Program-made: the position numbers and the translations under genes
Shown: one piece after another, positions 56,224 through 64,000 of the stretch
Position numbering within the stretch: the stretch's first letter is position 1
Layout of the letters: each line of letters begins with the position of its first letter
Source of the DNA: Winogradskyella helgolandensis
Lineage (GTDB): Bacteria; Bacteroidota; Bacteroidia; Flavobacteriales; Flavobacteriaceae
Reading direction: 5' to 3'
DNA: 64,000 nt
NCBI RefSeq assembly: GCF_013404085.1
Contig: NZ_JABFHO010000001.1
Location: 2,057,001 to 2,121,000, forward strand
The notes under the pieces: model-generated
Database searches by the model: none
What the model was told of the DNA's origin: nothing
What the model saw: only the letters and a program-made list of their open reading frames with translations

Positions 56224-59200
56224 ATGAAAAACAAAATTACTTACGTTATTGCGATGGCAATGACATTTTTTATTTCAACAGATGCATTTGCTCAAGTCGT
56301 AACAAGTGGTGCAGATGACGGAACAGACGGAACACTGCGAAATGAAATTGCAGATACGCCAATTGGTGGTATAATTACTTTTGACCTCTCAGTGACAACA
56401 GTAACATTAACTAGTGAACTTCTTATTGATAAAGATTTAATTATTAGCGGGAATTCAATAACTCCAATAACTATTGACGCTAGCAGTAATGGAAGAATAT
56501 TTAATATCAGCTCAGGAGTAGTTGTATTAAACGACTTAGCTTTAATTAATGGTGTAGCGGTTGATGGAGGAGCTATGTATATTTCTAATGCCCTTGTCAC
56601 AATTAATGACTCTTCAATAACAGGAAATACAGCTAACGGAGCCTCTGGTTCTGGTGGTGGAATTTTTAATGATGTAGGTGGAGTTCTAGTCGTTAATAAT
56701 TCTGAAATTTCAAACAATACAGCAAATAGAGCAGGTGGAGGTATAGAGGATAATTCTGGAGCAGGCTTAGCAATCACATTACTAAATGTCGCTTTAAATG
56801 ATAACAATGCAGGTGTTTCACCTGCCACTGCAGCTCCAGGAAACGGAGGTGGATTACATATTACTGGTGCCGGAAGTGCGATTGTAACTGGAGGTACAGT
56901 TTCTGGAAATGTAGCCGGTAAAGAAGGTGGTGGACTATGGAATGGTAGTGGAGTTTTAGATGTGGTTGATGTCACAATAACAGAAAACTCAGCTGTAGGT
57001 GATGCTACAGGAGGAGGTGGGATTTATAACAATGGTAACGGAACTATAAATATTTCGGCAGGAACAATTTTGTCGGGGAACATCGCTTCAGGATCAACTC
57101 CAGGTGGACGTGGTGGTGCTATTTTTAATAATACAGATGGGGTTTTAAATCTAGCAAATGGATTGGCAATTACAGGAAACTACGCTAGTAGAGCCGGTGG
57201 TGCCATTGAAGATAACTCTAATGGGAATTTAATTTTATCTGGTGTTACACTTACAGGAAACGCTGCAGGTGTAGATATTGGATTAGGAAATACAATTACA
57301 CCAAATCCTGGAAATGGTGGTGCTGTACATTTATCAGGTACAACCAATGCAACAATTTCTGGATTTTCAACAGTTTCTAATAATTATGCAGCTAAAGAAG
57401 GCGGTGGATTATGGAATAACTTAGGAACCATGGATGTAAGCTTAACATTTTTAGATGCTAATATCGCTTCAGGCGATGAGGCAACTGATGGTGGTGGTGC
57501 TATTTTTAATAATGGAGGAGCTTTAGTTGTTGGAAATGCCGCAGCAATAACAAATAATATCGCAGATGGAACTTCTGGTTCTGGTGGTGGAATTTTAAGT
57601 ACAGATGGTGCTGTTACAATTACAGATGCTGTTTTGGCTTTTAATCAATCTAATCGAGCAGGTGGTGCTATTGAAATTATAGATGGTTCTATTGATTTCT
57701 CAGGAAACTACAATGTTAGTGGTAACAATACAGGTGTTGCGCCAGCAGTAGCTAGTCCAGGCAATGGAGGTGCACTTCATATTAGTGGATCAGGAACAGC
57801 AACACTAACAGGTGGTACAATGAATGATAATGTAGCTGCTAGAGAAGGTGGTGCCTTATGGAACAGTACAGCCACAATGACCGTTGATGGTACAATGATT
57901 AGTGGAAATATAGCAAGTGGTCCAGCAGCGGATGATGGTGGTGCCGGAATCTTTAATAATGGTGGAACATTAATCATTCAAAATAATACAACAATAAGTA
58001 ATAATATCGCAGATGGAGCTTCGGGTTCTGGAGGTGGTATATTAACTATTGGTGGTGATGTTACTGTAACGAGTTCTACAGTTACAATGAATCAGGCCAA
58101 CAGAGCTGGTGGTGGAATAGAACATGCAGGTGGAACTTTAAATCTTATAGATACAACTTTAGACATGAATAATGCAGGAGTTTCTCCGGCAATGGCTGCA
58201 CCAGGATCTGGTGGTGGACTTCATGTATCTGGTGCTGCGACAACGAACATTACAGGTGGTACAACTAACAACAATATTGCCGCTAATGAAGGTGGTGGTT
58301 TATGGAATGGATCAGGAATCATGACTATTGTAGATCATACCGTAGACGGAAATACAGCCTCAGGAAATGATGCAATGACTGCAGGTGCTGCTGGTGGAGG
58401 CGGAATTTATAATGAAGGAGGAACACTTGATATTTCAGGAATGACTGAAATTACAAATAATATAGCTGATGGAGCACAATCTACTGGTGGCGGAATTTTA
58501 AACGCAGCAGGTACTTTGATGGCGAACGGAATTACAATCGCTTTTAATGAATCGAATAGAGCAGGTGGTGGAATTGAAACTAATGGAAGTGGACCACTAC
58601 TATTGACTGATGTTAGTTTGAATAATAATATAACAGGAGTTGTAACTGGTACAGGAGCACCTGGAAATGGTGGTGGACTTCACGTCAGTGGAGATAGCAG
58701 TGTTGATGTTGTAGGTGGAACTGTAAATGGAAATAGTGCAGCGCGTGAAGGTGGTGGTTTATGGAATGGTTCCGGAATAATGACAACTGACAATGTACTA
58801 GTAGATTCTAATAATGCTTTAGGAGGAGGAGCTGATGATGGAGGTGCTGGAATCTTCAATAATGGAGGAACGTTAAATATTACCAATGGCAGTATAATTT
58901 CTAATAATATGGCAACAGGAACTTCTGCGTCTGGTGGTGGATTATTGAGTACAGCAGGAGATGTTAATGTTATGGATTCTACATTTGATGGTAATGCAGC
59001 CAACAGAGCAGGTGGCGCTATTGAATTGATTGATGGGAACTTGATGTTTTCAAATTCAACAATGTCTAATAATGATGTTAACGGCTTAGCAGGAACTGCT
59101 GCGCCAGGAAATGGAGGAGGCTTTCACGTTACTGGAATGTCAGGTATGATTACCATTTCTACAAGTACAATTACAGGAAACGCGGCTGCTAATGAAGGTG

Positions 59201-60045
59201 GTGGATTATGGAATCAAGGCGGCACAACAATGACTGTTTCGATGTCTACAATAGATAATAATACAGCTGCTGAAGGTGGTGGAATTTATAACAACACAGG
59301 ATCAATGACGTCTGTAATGACTAGTACTATTTCAGGAAATACAGCATCAGTTTCTGGTGGTGGATTAACAAATAATGGTGCGAGTTTAGATCTAAATGCG
59401 GTAACGGTTGCCATGAATTCAACTGATGGAATTGGTGGTGGTATCGATGCGGTTAACACTGTATCTTTAAAGAATACAATTGTAGCTTTAAATACAGCGA
59501 CTACCGGAACTGATGTATCTGGACTATTAACGTCAGATGATTTTAACTTAATTGGAACAGATGATTTGTCAGTATTTACAGCTCAGATGAATGATCTTGA
59601 AGACGTAGATCCTATGTTAGGACCGTTGCAAGATAATGGTGGAGCAACCTTAACTCATCTGTTATTAAATAATTCACCTGCTTATGATGCTGGTGATGTT
59701 ACAGATATGTTTGTAGATCAAATAGGTCAGAGTGTGTTTGGTGGTGCTAGAGATATAGGATCTGTAGAAGCACAAGTCGCTTTATCAGTTGATGATTTTA
59801 ATGCTGCTTCAGTTTTAAATTTATATCCAAATCCAACAAAAGGACAATTTAATATTACGATTGATAATTCGGTTTCAGGTGAAATAAAAGCTGAGGTTAC
59901 CTCGTTATCTGGTAGAATAGTAAAGCAAGTTAAGTTAGTGAATGGAACAAATTCCGTAGACATTAGAGGGATGTCTGCTGGAGTTTATATTGTTAATGTA
60001 TTTACAGAACAAGGAAGAGTATCACATAAGGTGATTTTGGATTAA
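56224..60045 (+). CDS. Large repetitive beta-helix protein with T9SS sorting domain
   Basis: A 1273-residue surface or secreted protein. A signal peptide (about 1-24, ending DAFAQ) is followed by a Gly/Asn-rich right-handed beta-helix of six super-repeats of about 150 residues. Each contains rungs such as GGGIFN, NRAGGGIE, APGNGGGLH and EGGGLWN; the EGGGLWN motif recurs at 56923, 57397, 57844, 58288, 58747 and 59194. A choice-of-anchor-Q-like segment (about 1110-1190) precedes the T9SS type A sorting domain (LYPNPTKGQFNITI ... SAGVYIVNVF). The ligand is unknown; it could be an adhesin or a carbohydrate-active protein. Confidence 0.93.
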   Translation: MKNKITYVIAMAMTFFISTDAFAQVVTSGADDGTDGTLRNEIADTPIGGIITFDLSVTTVTLTSELLIDKDLIISGNSITPITIDASSNGRIFNISSGVVVLNDLALINGVAVDGGAMYISNALVTINDSSITGNTANGASGSGGGIFNDVGGVLVVNNSEISNNTANRAGGGIEDNSGAGLAITLLNVALNDNNAGVSPATAAPGNGGGLHITGAGSAIVTGGTVSGNVAGKEGGGLWNGSGVLDVVDVTITENSAVGDATGGGGIYNNGNGTINISAGTILSGNIASGSTPGGRGGAIFNNTDGVLNLANGLAITGNYASRAGGAIEDNSNGNLILSGVTLTGNAAGVDIGLGNTITPNPGNGGAVHLSGTTNATISGFSTVSNNYAAKEGGGLWNNLGTMDVSLTFLDANIASGDEATDGGGAIFNNGGALVVGNAAAITNNIADGTSGSGGGILSTDGAVTITDAVLAFNQSNRAGGAIEIIDGSIDFSGNYNVSGNNTGVAPAVASPGNGGALHISGSGTATLTGGTMNDNVAAREGGALWNSTATMTVDGTMISGNIASGPAADDGGAGIFNNGGTLIIQNNTTISNNIADGASGSGGGILTIGGDVTVTSSTVTMNQANRAGGGIEHAGGTLNLIDTTLDMNNAGVSPAMAAPGSGGGLHVSGAATTNITGGTTNNNIAANEGGGLWNGSGIMTIVDHTVDGNTASGNDAMTAGAAGGGGIYNEGGTLDISGMTEITNNIADGAQSTGGGILNAAGTLMANGITIAFNESNRAGGGIETNGSGPLLLTDVSLNNNITGVVTGTGAPGNGGGLHVSGDSSVDVVGGTVNGNSAAREGGGLWNGSGIMTTDNVLVDSNNALGGGADDGGAGIFNNGGTLNITNGSIISNNMATGTSASGGGLLSTAGDVNVMDSTFDGNAANRAGGAIELIDGNLMFSNSTMSNNDVNGLAGTAAPGNGGGFHVTGMSGMITISTSTITGNAAANEGGGLWNQGGTTMTVSMSTIDNNTAAEGGGIYNNTGSMTSVMTSTISGNTASVSGGGLTNNGASLDLNAVTVAMNSTDGIGGGIDAVNTVSLKNTIVALNTATTGTDVSGLLTSDDFNLIGTDDLSVFTAQMNDLEDVDPMLGPLQDNGGATLTHLLLNNSPAYDAGDVTDMFVDQIGQSVFGGARDIGSVEAQVALSVDDFNAASVLNLYPNPTKGQFNITIDNSVSGEIKAEVTSLSGRIVKQVKLVNGTNSVDIRGMSAGVYIVNVFTEQGRVSHKVILD

Positions 60046-60068
60046 TAGTTAGTAATTACTTAATAATT

Positions 60069-60098
60069 AAAAAGACCATCGAAAGATGGTCTTTTTTT
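60069..60098 (+). terminator. Terminator after the repetitive T9SS protein
   Basis: A 12-bp stem (60069-60080 with 60085-60096), GAAA tetraloop and T-run, 23 bases after the stop codon. It can also work for the convergent gene at 60106. Confidence 0.9.
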
Positions 60099-60105
60099 GT
60101 TCAGA

Positions 60106-60651
60106 CTATTTTAATGCTAACCAAAACGGCAACAAATTGGTTTTTAGTTTTTGGAATGCTTCAGGTAAATCCGTTAAAGGTTCCTCGGTAAACGTGAAAG
60201 GTCGATCAGCTTCAAAATTCCAATAAGGGTCTTCTAATATACCATCCTTAGATTTTGTATGTGATTTTGGGAAGTTCGTCATAGAGAACTTTCCGTCATT
60301 GTTCATATGGATACCAAAGACTTTTAAATCTTTTAAGGTTGAATACGTTAGACTTAGTTTTAAATGAAGTGATTTATGATCATCAGACATATAGAATTCT
60401 TTTTCTTTTACCGGAAAGTTTTTAAGTTCAGAGCTCCATGAATGATTAGGGTGTACAATTTTGGACAATTCATTTTTAATATTTAAACTATCACTTTGAG
60501 TTTTAATAAAAGTAACTAAGTTTTCTTGGAGGATTACAATCGTTTTTTCTTCAGGATTTACGGTAACTGTTGTCTTTTCTGATATGATGTTACTTTGATT
60601 CATACCGAAAAAAGTACCAACAACAAAGAATAATATTTTAATTGCTTCCAT
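60106..60651 (-). CDS. Exported protein of unknown function
   Basis: A 181-residue protein with a hydrophobic N-terminus (about 5-20) that may be a signal peptide or anchor. I recognise no family. The body contains two beta/alpha stretches, including YWNFEADRPFTFTEEPLTDLPEAFQKLK near the end. It is convergent with the large T9SS protein and about 170 bases downstream of the Crp/Fnr regulator gene, with a terminator-like palindrome between. Confidence 0.65.
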   Translation of the reverse strand: MEAIKILFFVVGTFFGMNQSNIISEKTTVTVNPEEKTIVILQENLVTFIKTQSDSLNIKNELSKIVHPNHSWSSELKNFPVKEKEFYMSDDHKSLHLKLSLTYSTLKDLKVFGIHMNNDGKFSMTNFPKSHTKSKDGILEDPYWNFEADRPFTFTEEPLTDLPEAFQKLKTNLLPFWLALK

Positions 60652-60666
60652 AGGCTAATTTAAATA

Positions 60667-60698
60667 AAAAAGCGCAAGTTGTACAACTTGCGCTTTTT
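60667..60698. terminator. Perfect 32-base palindrome, bidirectional terminator
   Basis: Bases 60667-60682 are exactly complementary to 60683-60698, with A5 and T5 ends and a GCGCAAG core. It should end the Crp/Fnr regulator transcript on the minus strand. As duplex DNA it could also be a protein-binding site just upstream of the gene at 60651. Confidence 0.75.
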
Positions 60699-60821
60699 AG
60701 CTATTAATCATTCATTAGGGAAAAAAATGATAGTACAATATAGTTAGGGATTTGTACCGGTACAAAGTTATAAGGTTTAATGATTATAAAAATTGATGTA
60801 TGTTAAGAAATAACAGAATGT

Positions 60822-61406
60822 CTAAGAATTATGTAATTCTTTTTTTATCCTACTTAAACTTTCTGTAGTGATACCTAAATACGATGAAATATGATAATTT
60901 TTTAATTTTTTCACAATATGTTGATGGGTAATTAGGAATATAAGGTATCTCTCCTTGGCGGATTGGGATAAACTTACCAGTATTCTTTTTTGAAAAGCGG
61001 CAAATGCAACCTCTAATTTCTTTCTGATAAAAGTTTCGGTTTGAGGAAATGCTGAGTATAAATATTCTTTGTCAGCACTAGAGATTGCGTATACTGTAGC
61101 GTCTTCAATAACTTCAAGATTCAATATCGCTTTGGAATTAGAAAAATAGGCTGTAAAATCAGTGATCCACCAATCTTTTATCCCAAATTGAACGGTATGT
61201 TCTTTTCCTGAGCCATCCATGTAATATGTTCTTAAGCAGCCATCATGGATGTAATACATATCATCAACAACACTATGCGCTTTAAATATATGTGTTCCTT
61301 TCTTGAACTCCATTTTTTTAAATACGCTTGAAATTATGTTTAGCTCTTCATCTGAAAATGAGAGTCCTTTAAATATTTGCTTAATAATAGCGTTGTCTTT
61401 CTGCAC
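60822..61406 (-). CDS. Crp/Fnr family transcriptional regulator
   Basis: A 194-residue protein with a cyclic-nucleotide-binding-like beta roll (FKKGTHIFKAHSVVDDMYYIHDGCLRTYY, about 33-62) and a C-terminal winged helix (ISSYLGITTESLSRIKKEL, about 173-191). Cysteines for an Fe-S cluster are absent, so it is not Fnr-like in sensing. Proteins of this short Bacteroidota group sense unknown signals. It is monocistronic. Confidence 0.88.
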   Translation of the reverse strand: MQKDNAIIKQIFKGLSFSDEELNIISSVFKKMEFKKGTHIFKAHSVVDDMYYIHDGCLRTYYMDGSGKEHTVQFGIKDWWITDFTAYFSNSKAILNLEVIEDATVYAISSADKEYLYSAFPQTETFIRKKLEVAFAAFQKRILVSLSQSAKERYLIFLITHQHIVKKLKNYHISSYLGITTESLSRIKKELHNS

Positions 61407-61600
61407 TTAAAACTCATATTGATTCTATCAATGTATGTAAATACTTTCATATGAGTTACTTAAATTCGATGCGCTAATTTAAATAAATGTTGACGCGATA
61501 TTTTATGTAAGAAAAAACCACTTTATTAACTGAAAAAATACCTTTAGACTTTAAAATACCTTCTGCTAAATTGATAAGATGACTATAGTCGTTCTAAAAA

Positions 61601-62602
61601 TTAAATCACTTTAACACTGTAGGTTGCCACTATATCATTCTTTATTTTTAAATGGACGTCGTATACACCTTTGTGTTTAAAACTGTACTTGAACGTTATT
61701 ATTTCATTTTTATTTATAACATCATATATTTTATAGGGTAATTGATCAGTTCCTGAAATTTGAACAAGTGAAATTGTACTTGTAGCAATCTCATTTAATG
61801 ATTTAAACTGAAAGGTGATGTCTTCATTCTTCGTAATTGTTGTATTCAATTTCTTAGGACCAATAGGAATTATTTTGTGCTCAAATGTTTCTCCATACAC
61901 TATGGGTTCAGCTACAAACTTCATAGTTTTTAAAGTGTCATTAAGAAACCATTTTTTTTGGAGTGGAATATGGTTTTTTGCAAATAAAATTGGATCGGTA
62001 AGAAAATAACCATCATTATAATCCGAAATAAAAAAGCTTTTGTCCATCATGTAACCGCTAGACCAAGTGGCATCACATACATACCACTTGTTGTTTAATT
62101 TTACGGCATTCCAAGAGTGGTTTAAGTTTTCTAGTTTTTCGACGTTAGTTTCAAAAGATCTGCCGTAACCATCTATTATTATACATTCTATATCGGCAAT
62201 AAAACATAATTCCTTAATAAGATACGCATAACCCGTGCACATCGTTTTTTTCTGATTTCGTAATTTTTTAAATGCTATTTTCTTGAAGTGATTATTCCAT
62301 ACTACATAGCCTAAACTATCACTTTTAAATTTTTTTCGTGCTCTACTGACTTTATTATGTTGATTAGAATCTCCTTTAATATTTGTGCAAACCCAAGTAT
62401 AAATAGCTCTAAATTTTTCAACATCTGTGGTGAGATTGAATGTTAATTTATGCGCTAAAACAGATAGCTTTTCTAAGCTATGACCTTTATATAATTTGGC
62501 TGTATTATCTGCTTTTGTAAAATCTATGTTTTTAAAATCTGATACTTGAGCGTTAGAAATATTAAATAGCACAACTAAAAAGATGACAAACCAATTTTTC
62601 AT
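61601..62602 (-). CDS. Exported transglutaminase-like protein
   Basis: A 333-residue protein with a signal peptide (about 1-18, ending ISNAQ). The transglutaminase core has the triad C122 (KKTMCTGYAYL), H162 (NLNHSWNAV) and D177 (WYVCDATW). A beta domain follows (about 240-333). Bacterial relatives are often periplasmic peptidases or cross-linking enzymes. It lies 11 bases after the cysteine-rich membrane protein gene and is probably cotranscribed with it. Confidence 0.87.
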   Translation of the reverse strand: MKNWFVIFLVVLFNISNAQVSDFKNIDFTKADNTAKLYKGHSLEKLSVLAHKLTFNLTTDVEKFRAIYTWVCTNIKGDSNQHNKVSRARKKFKSDSLGYVVWNNHFKKIAFKKLRNQKKTMCTGYAYLIKELCFIADIECIIIDGYGRSFETNVEKLENLNHSWNAVKLNNKWYVCDATWSSGYMMDKSFFISDYNDGYFLTDPILFAKNHIPLQKKWFLNDTLKTMKFVAEPIVYGETFEHKIIPIGPKKLNTTITKNEDITFQFKSLNEIATSTISLVQISGTDQLPYKIYDVINKNEIITFKYSFKHKGVYDVHLKIKNDIVATYSVKVI

Positions 62603-62613
62603 AACATAAAAGA

Positions 62614-63291
62614 TTAGTTTCTTTTAGATTTGTAAATGTCTTTGACAGCCACTTTACCCAAAATCATACAAGAATCCACTTTCATATTAATATTGAGTTC
62701 AATTTTTGAAGCTGAATTTTTGTTTTCGATGACCACTTTTTGTGATTCAAAACCAAGATAGCTAATGATTAAAACATCTCCTATTTTTAGTTTTTCAGGA
62801 AAGGTGAAATTTCCGTCAAAATCAGTAGCAATGCCAACCGTTGAACTTTGTAAAACCACATTTGCGCCAGGAAGTGGTGAATCCCCTTCGGTTACATTAC
62901 CTTTTACAATGATATTTTTTTCGAATTTATTGGCTTTAATTTCTGATGTGTTTTGTTTTGGTTCAATCGTGTTTGTTGTGTTTTGAGCCTGTGAGGTAAA
63001 ACTAGAGAAGAGAGCTACACAAGCTAATCCTATGCCACTTAAAAAACTTAATCGCTTATTGTTTTTCGGTTTTTTAGTGTATTCACCTAACTGATTTTTG
63101 TTAAAACGACCACAGGTATCTTGAGTGGACTTGTTTTTAAAGAAAATGATAATTTCTTCTGCATTCATTTGCGTAAAGTCAATGACTTCTTTTTCGCATG
63201 AGCTGCAAAAACCACCTTTCTCAGTTGGTGAAAATTGATTAAAGTTTTCTGAACATGGTGTTTTAATGTCTAAGTTGAATTGATTCTGCAT
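62614..63291 (-). CDS. Cysteine-rich membrane protein with carboxypeptidase-like domain
   Basis: A 225-residue protein. The cytoplasmic N-terminus has a possible zinc-binding set (TPCSENFNQF, GGFCSSCEKEVIDFTQM, STQDTCGRF). One membrane helix follows (LSFLSGIGLACVALFSSF, about 80-97), then an exported CarboxypepD_reg-like beta sandwich (VKGNVTEGDSPLPGANVVLQ ... VGIATDFDGNFTF). Proteins of this plan are common in Bacteroidota, sometimes called TonB-plug-like; their role is unknown. It is followed by the transglutaminase-like gene. Confidence 0.83.
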   Translation of the reverse strand: MQNQFNLDIKTPCSENFNQFSPTEKGGFCSSCEKEVIDFTQMNAEEIIIFFKNKSTQDTCGRFNKNQLGEYTKKPKNNKRLSFLSGIGLACVALFSSFTSQAQNTTNTIEPKQNTSEIKANKFEKNIIVKGNVTEGDSPLPGANVVLQSSTVGIATDFDGNFTFPEKLKIGDVLIISYLGFESQKVVIENKNSASKIELNINMKVDSCMILGKVAVKDIYKSKRN

Positions 63292-63417
63292 GATATAAAG
63301 TTTTAATGTTAGTATACCTCAAACTTAGGTATCAATTCAAGAATAGAAAACGAAGGTTTAGTTAACGCTCCTTTTTGATGCGTAACATAGCGCTTTCAGT
63401 TAGTTTGTAGAAAATAA

Positions 63418-63447
63418 AAAACCACTTTGAATTAACAAAGTGGTTTT
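63418..63447 (-). terminator. Terminator of htpG
   Basis: A 12-bp stem (63418-63429 with 63436-63447) with a T-rich tail on the minus strand. A second AT-rich stem (CCATATTTT/AAAATATGG) lies at 63540-63561, closer to the htpG stop. Nothing else notable is in the 283-base gap 63292-63574. Confidence 0.75.
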
Positions 63448-63574
63448 AGTTTTGACTCTTGGCTCTAAAAGCGAAGCGGTCTTTTATCTATTTAATCATA
63501 TAGCTACGCTGATTATTTTTGAAAGTACGTTTTTGTTATCCATATTTTAAAAAAAATATGGGACAAAAATCTAC

Positions 63575-64000
63575 TTACTTTAATAATTCATAACTACGCT
63601 TAATAAAGTTCGTTAACTCTTCACCCTTTAAAAGACCTTGAGATAAACGCGCTAAATCTAAACTTTGCGTAATTAAACGTTCTTGTTTCTTTTTGGTTTT
63701 GGTTTCTAAAATTTCACTAACCAAAGGAGAGTTGGTGTTTACGATAAGATTGTACATCTCTGGCATATTACCAAACATCTGCATTCCGCCGCCACCAGTC
63801 TGTTGCATCTCTTTCATACGACGCATAAATTCTGGTTGCGTAATAATAAATGGAGACGCATCACTATCCATAGCTTCTAACTGTACAGCGAATTTTTCAG
63901 AAGGTATTACTTCTTTTAAAAGTGTATCTAATTCTGTTTGCTGCTCTTCAGTTAATTTTGAAATGGCAGTTTCCTCTTTCTTAATTAGGTTATCAATATG
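63575..64000 (-). CDS. htpG: Chaperone HtpG (Hsp90), C-terminal fragment
   Basis: The frame is open from the stop at 63575 to the right edge of the window (142 residues visible). The sequence SDASPFIITQPEFMRRMKEMQ followed by MFGNMPEMYNLIVNTNSPLV and LARLSQGLLKGEELTNFIKRS is the C-terminal dimerisation domain of HtpG. The Met at 63871 is internal, not a start. HtpG is the bacterial Hsp90 ATPase chaperone in the cytoplasm. Confidence 0.93.
   Translation of the reverse strand, partial: HIDNLIKKEETAISKLTEEQQTELDTLLKEVIPSEKFAVQLEAMDSDASPFIITQPEFMRRMKEMQQTGGGGMQMFGNMPEMYNLIVNTNSPLVSEILETKTKKKQERLITQSLDLARLSQGLLKGEELTNFIKRSYELLK

Noticed and set aside
56292..56975. Long minus-strand open frame inside the repeat protein gene
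   Set aside because: It mirrors the Gly/Asn-rich codons as Pro/Ala/Ile-rich sequence. This is a shadow of the plus-strand gene, as are the frames at 57777 and 58680.
63575..63871. Separate 98-residue protein starting at 63871
   Set aside because: The frame continues to the window edge with sequence typical of HtpG, so this Met is internal.

Overview
The window is AT-rich chromosomal DNA from a member of the Bacteroidota, most likely the family Flavobacteriaceae. The evidence is a type IX secretion (T9SS) C-terminal sorting domain, Bacteroidota families such as DUF2851 and DUF4369, promoters of the TTTG-N19-TAnnTTTG type, few clear Shine-Dalgarno sites, and the order xerC-like / hpf / tRNAs / tuf / tRNA-Trp / secE / nusG / rplKAJL / rpoBC. 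I cannot name the genus from sequence alone.

Layout. 1-13 kb: the tail of an FtsX-like permease, a CBS-type PLP enzyme, a methyltransferase, an overlapping FIST sensor / hybrid histidine kinase pair, DUF2851, a PspC-like protein, a K+ channel, an AGCS symporter, a helix-hairpin-helix protein and a long-chain-type acyl-CoA dehydrogenase whose 3' end is tandemly triplicated. 13-28 kb: the core translation and transcription block with five tRNAs, EF-Tu, SecE, NusG, four ribosomal proteins, RpoB and RpoC, then DUF3467. 28-33 kb: a ferredoxin-like protein, RF3 (minus strand), idi, a PTPS-like enzyme, mannose-6-phosphate isomerase and a second tRNA-Thr(UGU). 33-39 kb, minus strand: a DUF4369 lipoprotein, a DUF819 permease, a compact five-gene operon (SPFH protein, glycine-rich membrane peptide, DUF4177, PH-like membrane protein, Arc-type ribbon-helix-helix protein) and an alpha/beta hydrolase. 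39-47 kb: a VanX-like dipeptidase, a minus-strand membrane/export cluster and an ECF sigma factor operon. 47-56 kb, minus strand: DUF2306, RhlE-like helicase, RlmF, a DUF4377/META lipoprotein, a methyltransferase, pyruvate carboxylase and a MOSC protein. 56-64 kb: a giant repetitive T9SS-exported beta-helix protein, a Crp/Fnr regulator, a transglutaminase-like protein, a cysteine-rich membrane protein and the 3' end of htpG.

The most interesting stretch is 37.67-37.97 kb, upstream of the SPFH operon. On the plus strand there is a good sigma-54 promoter match (GG-N10-GC). It is followed at the expected start site by a 13-bp hairpin enclosing a second hairpin, and then an intrinsic terminator. 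This predicts a small RNA of about 105 nt. On the minus strand the SPFH operon has a sigma-A-type promoter whose start region carries ATGATAT repeats one helical turn apart. These could be an operator for the operon's own Arc-type protein.

Other signals worth a look are terminator-like hairpins between promoter and tRNA at both tRNA-Thr(UGU) genes, helically phased ATTTCATCG repeats near 39.05 kb, three hairpins in an unusually long rpoB-rpoC spacer, and several degenerate intergenic repeats. Most of the remaining genes are ordinary housekeeping genes.
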